Shown: positions 1 to 7,278 of the stretch, piece after piece
Position numbering within the stretch: the stretch's first letter is position 1
Layout: each line of letters begins with the position of its first letter
From: Hahellaceae bacterium
Lineage (GTDB): Bacteria; Pseudomonadota; Gammaproteobacteria; Pseudomonadales; Oleiphilaceae
NCBI GenBank assembly: GCA_016744695.1
Contig: JADGDV010000021.1
Location: forward strand, 1-64,000
DNA length: 64,000 nt
Reading direction: 5' to 3'
Position numbers and translations under genes: made by a program
Notes under the pieces: model-generated
The model's input: only the letters and a program-made list of their open reading frames with translations
What the model was told of the DNA's origin: nothing
Databases searched by the model: none

Positions 1-43
1 TGATCTACACGTTAGCGCAAGCACTGTTATATACGGTCACTAA
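1..43 (+). CDS. 3' end of an exported DUF6160-like protein (paralogue of next gene)
   Basis: Only the last 13 codons are in the window (frame from base 2, stop TAA 41-43). They read DLHVSASTVIYGH. The complete gene that follows ends LDVTAELVVYGH, so the two C-termini share the D-L/LD-V-x-A-x-x-V-[IV]-Y-G-H pattern, and the DNA gtNNtTACGGTCACTAA is nearly identical. This indicates a tandem paralogue. An intrinsic terminator follows at 72-97. The function is unknown and the N-terminus lies outside the window. Confidence 0.55.
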   Translation, partial: DLHVSASTVIYGH

Positions 44-71
44 GATCGAAAAACAGTACAAGCACTGTTAA

Positions 72-97
72 AAAGGCCACCTTCGGGTGGCTTTTTT
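72..97 (+). terminator. Intrinsic terminator after the truncated first gene
   Basis: Stem GCCACC (76-81) pairs with GGTGGC (86-91) around a TTCG tetraloop, and a run of Ts follows. It should end transcription of the truncated upstream gene and separate it from the paralogue starting at 252. Confidence 0.9.
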
Positions 98-251
98 GTT
101 TCAAAATTATTTTTAAGGTATTTGAATATAACTACGTTTTACTTTCCGTTAAGTGGTTCTTTAAGAAAGTAAAAAATGAGAGTTTGTTCAAACTACTTTA
201 TTTGTTCGTGTGGTATTTTATCTTTGCTAAATATAATAAAAGGGTAAGAAT

Positions 252-1091
252 ATGAAAAAAATAATGGAACTAGCGATAGGTATTACTGTAGGGGTTGCAT
301 GTACGACTGTAAATGCTGAAATTTTGGCGCTTGATGAAGCTACTCTGTCTGAAATATCAGGGCAAGCAGGACTTTCAATTGAGATAGATAACGCTGAAGT
401 CACCATGGGTGAATTTAGGTATCAGGATCAAGGAAGCATAGCTGTTCGTGATATCCGTCTTGGCGGTGCTAATAAGACTCACTTTTTTGGTAATCAGTGG
501 ATTTCTGCAGCAGATCAGTCTGACAAATTAGATAATCTTAAAATTGATGTTGATGTTCAGTCAGATGGTGATTTGACCGTTATAATGAAACCATCAGGGG
601 CATTCAGTGTTGTTGATTTTGGTTTGTCTACTGGTGAGTGGGTTCTTCAAGATTCATTAGGCAATGACGGTACACGATTGATATCTAGTTTGAGTGTGAC
701 TGGTATCGGTATGGATGCAAGATTAAGAGTGGATAATCAAACGTCACATACTTTTGTTGAGACAACGTTCGGAATTGATGATCTTGATGTAGATTTTGAA
801 TTTCTCGGCATAAGTTTGAAGGATGTTCAGATAACGGGAACGAGTTATCTTGAAACAGTGGGAACGTGGGGTTATGGAGGTACAGGTATTCCTGATCTTG
901 GAGCTGAATTTGATTTTGAGCTTTTCTCTACAACATCCGCAACAGGTAATACTGCTTTAGGTCTGAATATTAATAAATTTCAAGCAGATATATTACTGCC
1001 GGAGATTTATTTAGGGTCTACCCCAAGCATAGGGCAAGTTACTCTCAATAATCTTGATGTAACTGCAGAGCTAGTTGTTTACGGTCACTAA
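252..1091 (+). CDS. Exported beta-rich protein, DUF6160-like
   Basis: A 279-residue protein with a Sec signal peptide (MKKIMELAIGITVGVACTTVNA, cleavage after about residue 22). Just after the predicted cleavage site is the motif LDEATLSEISGQAGLSIEI. That motif is typical of gammaproteobacterial exported proteins annotated as DUF6160. The rest alternates short hydrophobic and polar stretches rich in G, D, T and S, suggesting a beta-sheet or repeat protein at the cell surface or in the periplasm. No catalytic motif is visible. The start ATG has AAAGGG (238-243) 8 bases upstream. The gene lies in tandem behind a truncated paralogue and converges on the exported protein at 1165-1773 across a shared terminator. 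The family assignment is from memory; the function is unknown. Confidence 0.75.
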   Translation: MKKIMELAIGITVGVACTTVNAEILALDEATLSEISGQAGLSIEIDNAEVTMGEFRYQDQGSIAVRDIRLGGANKTHFFGNQWISAADQSDKLDNLKIDVDVQSDGDLTVIMKPSGAFSVVDFGLSTGEWVLQDSLGNDGTRLISSLSVTGIGMDARLRVDNQTSHTFVETTFGIDDLDVDFEFLGISLKDVQITGTSYLETVGTWGYGGTGIPDLGAEFDFELFSTTSATGNTALGLNINKFQADILLPEIYLGSTPSIGQVTLNNLDVTAELVVYGH

Positions 1092-1121
1092 ACTGTGATG
1101 CGAATATGACTAAGTTAGTAT

Positions 1122-1153
1122 AAAAAAACCGGCATATTTGCCGGTTTTTTTTA
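1122..1153. terminator. Bidirectional intrinsic terminator
   Basis: AAAAAAACCGGC (1123-1133 region) pairs with GCCGGTTTTTTT (1140-1152) around ATATTT. The A-run on one side and T-run on the other let it work for both the + gene ending at 1091 and the - gene ending at 1165. Confidence 0.9.
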
Positions 1154-1164
1154 TTGCTCAACTA

Positions 1165-1773
1165 TCAATTCTTAGGGATATCGATAGTCAAATCAAATCC
1201 ACCGCCTTGTCTAGGCACTAGCTGAATAGGCCCTTCACTTATACCTTGTGGCATTTGAATGTTGTTCACCCCAGGTAAATTACCAAAAGAAAATGTTAAC
1301 TGATCATTACTTCGGCTAAGCCCTAGGTCATTACCAATAGGGTTGTATGTAAAGGTATCTAGCTGGGCAAAGGGTGGAAGCTCTGCGGTAACTGGCAAAT
1401 ATTCAATGGTTGGGATTTTAACGCGCAATGCTTCCGCTGCAGGCCCTGATGATGTAAAAGCAAGTTCGCGTAATTGTTCTTCTGCATTATAAATAGCACC
1501 TTCATTTTGAAGGTCGACCTCTAAAGCAGCACTCTCAAACTCAAGTAATTCTTCTGTTTCTGATACAGAGGCCTCACCAGGAGAAATTGTAATACTGCCC
1601 AGTGCTTTTTTCTTAGCCTCACTCTTTCGTTTCTTAGGCGTTACAATGATTGTAGAATCTTTTATGTAGGTTTCAGTTAGCTCAGAGCTTGTGAGAGACT
1701 TAACATCAGCAGACACGGGAGCTGAAAGAGCTACAGTTAGCGCTGTGAAACCAAAAATAGTCTTGTTATTCAT
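1165..1773 (-). CDS. Exported protein of unknown function
   Basis: A 202-residue protein with a Sec signal peptide cleaved near APVSA-D (about residue 22). The mature N-terminus reads SLTSSELTETYIKDSTIIV, which echoes the L-x-x-x-x-L-[ST]-E pattern of the mature N-terminus of the convergent neighbour. A lysine-rich stretch (about 46-58) follows, then an acidic segment, and a proline/glycine-rich C-terminal half. There are no cysteines after the signal peptide and no catalytic motif. I do not recognise the family. The convergent position and shared N-terminal pattern suggest it works with the DUF6160-like proteins, perhaps in one surface assembly; that is inference. Confidence 0.65.
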   Translation of the reverse strand: MNNKTIFGFTALTVALSAPVSADVKSLTSSELTETYIKDSTIIVTPKKRKSEAKKKALGSITISPGEASVSETEELLEFESAALEVDLQNEGAIYNAEEQLRELAFTSSGPAAEALRVKIPTIEYLPVTAELPPFAQLDTFTYNPIGNDLGLSRSNDQLTFSFGNLPGVNNIQMPQGISEGPIQLVPRQGGGFDLTIDIPKN

Positions 1774-1995
1774 GAAAGTTCTCTTTTGTGGTTTGAGTTA
1801 CTGGGTTATAAATTATTATTATGCTTTATATACTATCAATTATTTGACTTCTTAGCCTGTTTTTCAAGTGACCATGTTGCAAATTTTGTTATTAATCGTA
1901 AAGAAACTATGCTTATGTAATAACTGATTGAGTCTCTTATGCTTTTATGGTTTAAACAGGGCTTAGTAACTCAACTCATTGCTAATATCTTGTTC

Positions 1996-2295
1996 TCATA
2001 GCAGGTGCTTTTCTGGTGCCATACTATTTGATATTAAACCAACAAATACGATATCGTTTTTCCTTTGTAAGTAGTAAACAACATGATCTTTTAATGGAAA
2101 CCTAAATGCATGAGGTGATATTTCATTAATAACAATACCTAGGTTGGGGTTGTTTGCCAGACGTTGAAGTTTTTTATAAAGTACTTTTTTATATTCAAGC
2201 CATTGATCATTGCCCCAGTTTTTAATGGTGTATTTTCTTATTTGTATAAGATCCGACCGTGCGTGACCTTTAATGAAAAATTTTACATTTTTCAT
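1996..2295 (-). CDS. ParE/RelE-family toxin
   Basis: A 99-residue protein with the ParE-family layout: A-x-x-D-L-x-x-I-x-x-Y-T near residues 12-23, WGNDQW-x-x-Y (27-34), L-x-x-L-A-N-N-P-x-x-G (44-55), F-R-x-F/P-x-K-D-H-V-V-Y-Y (64-75), and a C-terminal MAPEKHLL. ParE toxins typically poison gyrase, while RelE relatives cut mRNA; the sequence alone does not decide which. The usual RILH motif before the C-terminus is LISN here, so the active surface may be altered. Its start codon overlaps the antitoxin stop by one base (TAATG), giving translational coupling. Confidence 0.85.
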   Translation of the reverse strand: MKNVKFFIKGHARSDLIQIRKYTIKNWGNDQWLEYKKVLYKKLQRLANNPNLGIVINEISPHAFRFPLKDHVVYYLQRKNDIVFVGLISNSMAPEKHLL

Positions 2296-2543
2296 TAATC
2301 ATATTTTCCTGAATCAAGTTCTTCAAAAAATGTTTCTCCATCTATCAAGTCATTTTCATCTATACTTTGAAAGCGTGATTTTATAATTTCCAATTTTAGA
2401 GCTTCTAGTTTTTTATATTCTTTTGAAGAAATAACAACGGCAACAGGCGTACCGTTCTTAATGATTTCTACAGGCTCTGTTTGAACATTGATTAACATGC
2501 TACCGAATTTTGTTTTTGCATCATTTGCGGTTAAAGAAAGCAT
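2295..2543 (-). CDS. Phd/YefM-family antitoxin
   Basis: An 82-residue protein. Residues 1-50 carry the Phd/YefM DNA-binding fold signature: the T-A-N-D-A-K-x-x-F-G start, then P-V-E-I-I-K-N-G-T-P-V-A-V-V-I-S, then a Y-K-K-L-E-A-L helix. The acidic C-terminus (about 60-82) is what normally wraps the toxin. It is first gene of a two-gene operon with the ParE-like toxin, and these antitoxins usually repress their own promoter. An inverted repeat at 2587-2599 lies about 45 bases upstream of the start and is a candidate operator. Confidence 0.88.
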   Translation of the reverse strand: MLSLTANDAKTKFGSMLINVQTEPVEIIKNGTPVAVVISSKEYKKLEALKLEIIKSRFQSIDENDLIDGETFFEELDSGKYD

Positions 2544-2586
2544 TGGGCGGCCCTAAAATTTTGTTAGAATTAATAGTACAGTTTAG

Positions 2587-2599
2587 TCGAATCGTTCGA
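2587..2599. promoter_or_regulatory. Candidate toxin-antitoxin operator
   Basis: Perfect inverted repeat TCGAA-TCG-TTCGA in the 110-bp gap between the divergent antitoxin (start 2543) and the DUF58 gene (start 2654). The placement fits Phd autoregulation and could also affect the DUF58 operon. Its role is inferred from position only. Confidence 0.35.
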
Positions 2600-2653
2600 T
2601 TGGTTCAATTTGATATTAGTATATTGGATTAAATATTTATCCTCGATTTAGTA

Positions 2654-3619
2654 TTGGAGCTAATTATTCAAGGCTTAAAAAATTGGTGGTCGTCTAAGTT
2701 TTACCAATGGGTCAGTAGGCGCATACCCCCGTCAAATACGACATTATTAACTCAAAAGAATGTGTTTATTTTCCCCACTAAAGAAGGGGGGCTTTTTTCT
2801 TTATTGTTGCTGTTGTTATTACTAACGGCCATAAACTACCAAAACAGTCTTGTTTATGTATTTACGTTTTTATTGGGTTCTCTTTTTGTATTTTCTATCA
2901 TCTTTTGTTTTAAGAATATGTCGGGCTTAAGTGTGTCATTAGTGAACGCAAATGAGTGCTTCGTGGGTGAGGAGGCTGAGTTTAGTTTTTCGTTAAAATC
3001 GAAAGAAAATCAAGATATTGAATCTTTAAGATTTATTCTTGCAAATGAACCCGAAAAAATATTAGACATCGCTGATTCGGAGATTGCTTCGCTTAATCTT
3101 TCTATTCATGCTCTGAAACGAGGGCGGTTAAATTTAGGACGTCTACGTTTAGAAACAGTGTATCCATTAGGTTTAATCAGAGCTTGGACGTGGCTTGAAT
3201 TTATAAAAGAAGCCTTAGTTTACCCAGAGCCCATAAAGGGAGAGCGTAGTTTATCTGCATCGATACAAGGTGAAGAAGACCAAGAGGGTGTTGTTGTAAA
3301 GGGTGAGGATGAGTTGTCGGGTGTAAGAGATTATGTACAGGGGGATTCATTTAATAGAATTGCGTGGAAGCACTATGCTTCAAAGGGGGAGTTATACGTT
3401 AAAGAGTTTGATGCGGTCTCTTCATCAACGCAGTGGCTGAGGTATTATGACTATTTGACCGGAGATAAAGAGCTGCGTTTAAGTCATTTATGTTTCGATA
3501 TACTTGAATACTCTCAAAAAGGCTTACAATTTGGCTTAGACTTACCGGGTGTGACTATTGAGCCCGCTCAAGGGGAGGCTCATAAACAAATGTGTTTAAG
3601 AGCGTTGGCTGTTGCATAA
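2654..3619 (+). CDS. DUF58 family membrane protein
   Basis: A 321-residue protein. Two hydrophobic segments lie at about 45-85 after a basic start (SRRIPPS). The C-terminal half has the DUF58 core, G-V-R-D-Y-V-Q-G-D-S-F-N-R-I-A-W-K-H-Y-A at about residues 218-237, followed by L-Y-V-K-E-F-D. DUF58 proteins are normally encoded between a MoxR AAA+ ATPase and a transglutaminase-like protein. The partner transglutaminase follows here, but no moxR precedes. The TTG start has no clear Shine-Dalgarno; an in-frame stop at 2630-2632 and the family N-terminus (basic-RRIPP) make it the best choice. Confidence 0.85.
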   Translation: MELIIQGLKNWWSSKFYQWVSRRIPPSNTTLLTQKNVFIFPTKEGGLFSLLLLLLLLTAINYQNSLVYVFTFLLGSLFVFSIIFCFKNMSGLSVSLVNANECFVGEEAEFSFSLKSKENQDIESLRFILANEPEKILDIADSEIASLNLSIHALKRGRLNLGRLRLETVYPLGLIRAWTWLEFIKEALVYPEPIKGERSLSASIQGEEDQEGVVVKGEDELSGVRDYVQGDSFNRIAWKHYASKGELYVKEFDAVSSSTQWLRYYDYLTGDKELRLSHLCFDILEYSQKGLQFGLDLPGVTIEPAQGEAHKQMCLRALAVA

Positions 3620-3635
3620 AGTGAAAGGTACAAAG

Positions 3636-5693
3636 GTGCTAACTAATAAACTGTTGCCACGCTCTACTTTAATGACTTTGCTTGGCGCCTTTTTGATGGT
3701 GATGATACCTCATTATGCCAATATTTCATTGTGGATTTCTGGTTTATCTATTGGGGTTATTGTTTGGCGATTTTTAGTTTTTAAAGGCCTTGTTATTTAC
3801 CCTGGGGCTAAAATAAAAACCTGTTTAGTTACTGTTTCAATTGCTTGTTTCTACTTGATCTATAGACACCAATATTCTGTTGAGACGGCGGTTGCTTTTT
3901 TTGTTTTAGCGGTGTCTCTCAAGCTGATTGAAGTTCGTTTTACTAAAGACTGTTATTTATTTGTATTTATATTGCTCTACCTTGCCGCTAGCCAGTTTTT
4001 ATTTTCGCAAACCTTTTTAACTACGATTTATCAAATTATTTCTGCTTTTGTTGTACTCTCGGTACTATTTTCATTACACAAAGGATCGTTAAAAATATCT
4101 TTTAAGCGGCGTACTGCTGCGTTGTTAAAAACGGTCATGGTGGCGGTGCCCTTAGTGGTTGCCATTTTTATGTTTTTCCCTCGTATTGCCCCCTTATGGA
4201 GTATCCCGCTTGCGTCTGGTAAAGCCTACACGGGTATTAGTGATTCAATGTCACCAGGGCAAATTGCAGAATTAACCCAGTCTTCTGAACGCGCGTTTAG
4301 AGTGAGTTTTTCTACTGAAATACCGCCTAAAAATCAATTATATTGGCGTGGTCTTGAATTAGATCGTTTAGAAGGAGATACATGGCGATCCAGTGAAACT
4401 ATTCCTCAAAGTTTTTTAGGCAAGTTAAATGAAGGTCGCCTATTTGATACGAAATCAAGCAATAGCTACGATATATTAATCGAACCTACAGATAGAAAAT
4501 GGGCTTATGCATTGGCCAACTCAATGGTGGCCAGCAGTAATATTTATATTGGTGATAGTGGTTATACTCGCTTTAAGAACAATGTTATTCAACCTACACA
4601 ATATCGCCTTTCTTATTCTAATGATTTTTCTGCAGTACCACTGAAAGGAGAGCGCTTATCTTTAAGCTCCCCGTATTTTAAAAAATACCTTCAATTACCT
4701 AAAGCAGGGAACCCAGCGACAAGACGTTTTGTTAATGAACTTCAGTTGCGGTTTTCAAGTTCTGCAGCATTAATACAACACCTAATGACTTACTTTAGAG
4801 AGCAACCCTTTCATTACACGCTACGCCCACCTCTAACATCAGATCAGTTCTTTGATGAATTTTTGTTTAACACTCAACGTGGTTTTTGTTCTCATTATGC
4901 GGGTAGTTTGGTGTATATGTTACGTTTGGCGGGTATTCCATCTAGGGTGGTTATTGGTTATCAGGGAGGAGAGTTCAATGAACAAGAAAATTACTTAATT
5001 GTCCACCAGTATGATGCACATGCTTGGGTTGAAGCGTGGCAAGAAGGTGCTGGTTGGGTTCGTTATGATCCTACGGCAATGGTTGCACCATCAAGAGTAG
5101 AAATGGGCCTTGAAGAAGCCGTTAAAGAGGAGGGCAGTTTTTTATCAGGTAGTGCATTATCCGCTGCTAGGTATAACAATATTGAATTTATTCGTTGGAT
5201 GAGACTAAACATTGACTCGATGAATTATAACTGGCAAAAATGGGTGGTTGGATATGACGGGCAAACTCAAAATAATTTGTTAAGTCAGTGGTTTGGTCGT
5301 ATTTCATTTCAGTCTTTAGCTTTGATTATGGCAATATTGGGTGGGGTTATTGTCTTGTTCGCCTTTTTTGTACTGGGAGCGAGTAAAAAGCAGCAACCTG
5401 TCGATAAAGTCGTGCTAGAATTTGAGCGCTTTTGTAAATCAACCGAGAAATTTGGGGTCAAAAGAGAGGTAGGGGAAACACCCGCTCAGTTTTCTGACCG
5501 CTTAATAGGTCATTTTCCTCAATTGAAAGATTCCCTGAATCATTTTATCAATTGCTTTTATCTTTTGCAGTATGGGCGAGGGGTCGGTGATGAGCATAAA
5601 AAAAGTAGTTTAATCTCTGGCATGCGCATACAGGCGCGCGCGCTGGCAAAAGAGATGCTTAAAGAAACAAAAAAAGGTAAAAGAGCTGAATGA
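3636..5693 (+). CDS. tgpA: TgpA-type membrane transglutaminase-like protease
   Basis: About 685 residues from GTG 3636, which has AAAGG 8 bases upstream. Reading from there begins MLTNKLLPRSTL, as in family members; TTG 3612 is also open. Six or so N-terminal membrane segments are followed by a periplasmic transglutaminase core and one more membrane segment near residue 565. The triad is visible: Cys in GFCSHYAG (about 418), His in DAHAWVEAW (about 462) and Asp in RYDPT (about 478). A cytoplasmic tail resembling DUF4129 follows. Pseudomonas TgpA is essential and presumed to modify envelope proteins. It follows the DUF58 gene directly and overlaps holB by ATGA. Confidence 0.88.
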   Translation: MLTNKLLPRSTLMTLLGAFLMVMIPHYANISLWISGLSIGVIVWRFLVFKGLVIYPGAKIKTCLVTVSIACFYLIYRHQYSVETAVAFFVLAVSLKLIEVRFTKDCYLFVFILLYLAASQFLFSQTFLTTIYQIISAFVVLSVLFSLHKGSLKISFKRRTAALLKTVMVAVPLVVAIFMFFPRIAPLWSIPLASGKAYTGISDSMSPGQIAELTQSSERAFRVSFSTEIPPKNQLYWRGLELDRLEGDTWRSSETIPQSFLGKLNEGRLFDTKSSNSYDILIEPTDRKWAYALANSMVASSNIYIGDSGYTRFKNNVIQPTQYRLSYSNDFSAVPLKGERLSLSSPYFKKYLQLPKAGNPATRRFVNELQLRFSSSAALIQHLMTYFREQPFHYTLRPPLTSDQFFDEFLFNTQRGFCSHYAGSLVYMLRLAGIPSRVVIGYQGGEFNEQENYLIVHQYDAHAWVEAWQEGAGWVRYDPTAMVAPSRVEMGLEEAVKEEGSFLSGSALSAARYNNIEFIRWMRLNIDSMNYNWQKWVVGYDGQTQNNLLSQWFGRISFQSLALIMAILGGVIVLFAFFVLGASKKQQPVDKVVLEFERFCKSTEKFGVKREVGETPAQFSDRLIGHFPQLKDSLNHFINCFYLLQYGRGVGDEHKKSSLISGMRIQARALAKEMLKETKKGKRAE

Positions 5694-6715
5694 CTTATCC
5701 ATGGCAGGTTTCACAATGGGAGCAATTATCCGAAGTGTTTAAATCGGGCAGGCTTCCTCATGCCCTAATGCTAAGCGGGAGCGCCGGAACAGGTAAAAAG
5801 CAATTCTCCTCACAATTTGCAAACGTAGTATTATGTGAGCAGGTGTTTAATAAGGTGGATGATCAAGGCTTGTTAACGCCTTGCGGTGAATGCAAAAATT
5901 GTAAATTGATTTTAGCTGAGGCTCACCCTGATATTCGTTATTATACCTTTGAATTGAACCCCAAGGGCGTCAAGTCTAGCGTTATAACGATAGATCAAAT
6001 TCGTTCTCTTAATGAATTTGTAGCGAAATCTAGCCAGCAAGGGGGTTATAAAGTAGCCATCATTCACCCTGCTGAAGCTATGAATATAAATGCCGCAAAT
6101 GCACTATTGAAATCACTTGAAGAACCTTCTCAAAAAACGTTAATCATTTTAGTGGTTGACCAGCCAGGGAGAATGTTACCAACTATTCGTTCACGTTGTC
6201 AGGTTCTTGAGTTTCCGATGCCGAATCATAGCCAGTCAATAACTTGGCTGAAGCAAGCGCTGCCTAAAAATACTTCACTGGAAGAACTGTTAGACCTTGC
6301 GGCGGGTAGCCCGATTAAAGCAGCAGAGCTAGCTGAAACTGATGCGATCTCACAAAAGCAAACAATGATTACAGAGTTAGCTCAAGTGTTAAAGCGCGAG
6401 GCAAGTGCAGTTTCCGTCGCATCAAAATGGCAGAAGTATGATATTCATACCGTTCTAGATTGGAATTTATCGTGGGTTCAACAACTTATTCGTTTTTCTA
6501 TGACGCATGATGACGTTTTGGTGCGAGATGACCGTTTATTAAAAATGTTTCAATACCTATCAGGCAAACATGCGGCAAGTACATTTTATGATTTGCTAGG
6601 TAAAATTCAGAGTTACAGTGATTTATTGGCTAAAAAGTCAAATCCAAATCCACAAATACTGATTGAAAATTTGTTGATATCTTGGGCTGAGTTAATGCAG
6701 AAATCAAAATCATGA
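5690..6715 (+). CDS. holB: DNA polymerase III delta' subunit
   Basis: A 341-residue AAA+ clamp-loader subunit. The N-terminus HALMLSGSAGTGKKQF holds a degenerate Walker A, as expected for delta', which does not hydrolyse ATP. A zinc module C-x(n)-CGECKNC lies at about 48-72. NALLKSLEEPS and IRSRCQ (sensor/SRC-like) occur near 145-180. It loads the beta clamp with delta, gamma/tau, chi and psi. The start overlaps the tgpA stop (ATGA), so translation is coupled. In many relatives tmk precedes holB; here the DUF58-tgpA pair does. pilZ and tatD downstream are the usual neighbours. Confidence 0.95.
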   Translation: MTYPWQVSQWEQLSEVFKSGRLPHALMLSGSAGTGKKQFSSQFANVVLCEQVFNKVDDQGLLTPCGECKNCKLILAEAHPDIRYYTFELNPKGVKSSVITIDQIRSLNEFVAKSSQQGGYKVAIIHPAEAMNINAANALLKSLEEPSQKTLIILVVDQPGRMLPTIRSRCQVLEFPMPNHSQSITWLKQALPKNTSLEELLDLAAGSPIKAAELAETDAISQKQTMITELAQVLKREASAVSVASKWQKYDIHTVLDWNLSWVQQLIRFSMTHDDVLVRDDRLLKMFQYLSGKHAASTFYDLLGKIQSYSDLLAKKSNPNPQILIENLLISWAELMQKSKS

Positions 6716-6797
6716 CGCCTATATTATTGATGGCTCTGGATTATTTAAAGTATTTACCTACAATAAGTAGTAAGTCATAATTTACAGGTTATTAATT

Positions 6798-6833
6798 TTA
6801 CAACGCTTAACCTTACAACTTTTAACATTACAA
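6798..6833 (+). repeat. Three 15-bp-period direct repeats in the pilZ leader
   Basis: TTACAACGCTTAAC (6798-6811), TTACAACTTTTAAC (6813-6826) and TTACAA (6828-6833) recur every 15 bases just before the pilZ Shine-Dalgarno (TAGGAAG). The rest of the 135-bp holB-pilZ gap shows nothing else clear. Regular spacing on one strand could be protein binding sites or a simple slippage product. Confidence 0.5.
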
Positions 6834-6850
6834 TATAGGAAGAACCGGCA

Positions 6851-7201
6851 ATGCCACCAGGCTTTGGTGCCCGTAGCGGTATATTAACCTTAACTATTAA
6901 AGACAAAGCAGTACTTTATGCTGCCTATATGCCTTTTATTAAAAATGGCGGTCTTTTTATTCCAACAGCTAAAAGCTACCATCTTGAAGATGAGGTGTTT
7001 CTGCTTTTAAACTTAATGGATGAAGCAGAAAAAATACCTGTCGCTGGCAAGGTCATTTGGGTTACGCCTAAAGGTGCCCAGGGTAATAGGGCCGCAGGCA
7101 TAGGCGTTCAATTTAATGGTGAGGATGAAACCGCCAAAAATAAAATTGAAACCTATTTGGCTGGCTCATTGAATTCTGATCGTCCAACCCACACTATGTA
7201 A
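6851..7201 (+). CDS. pilZ: Type IV pilus-type PilZ protein
   Basis: A 116-residue single PilZ-fold protein beginning MPPGFGARSGILTLTIKDK, typical of the Pseudomonas/Xanthomonas PilZ encoded beside holB. It retains the N-G-G-x-F-I-P and G-K-V-I-W-V-T-P strands and G-I-G-V-Q-F. It lacks both the RxxxR and [D/N]xSxxG motifs, so it should not bind cyclic di-GMP. In Xanthomonas this protein links FimX to the PilB motor. Placement between holB and tatD confirms the identity. FimV, another pilus-related protein, is encoded in the same window. Confidence 0.93.
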   Translation: MPPGFGARSGILTLTIKDKAVLYAAYMPFIKNGGLFIPTAKSYHLEDEVFLLLNLMDEAEKIPVAGKVIWVTPKGAQGNRAAGIGVQFNGEDETAKNKIETYLAGSLNSDRPTHTM

Positions 7202-7278
7202 GTAATAAGCAGCACGTAAAAAAATTTATAAAGGGCTGGTGGACTTTTTGCTGCTGGCCTTTTTTTATGGGGTAATAA

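Noticed and set aside
6798-6833. Replication-origin iterons
   Set aside because: Only two full copies and one partial, no DnaA boxes or rep gene, and flanked by chromosomal core genes.
7207-7267. Intrinsic terminator between pilZ and tatD
   Set aside because: AGCAGCA and TGCTGCT can pair and a T-run follows, but the loop is about 34 bases and the stem is not adjacent to the Ts; not convincing.
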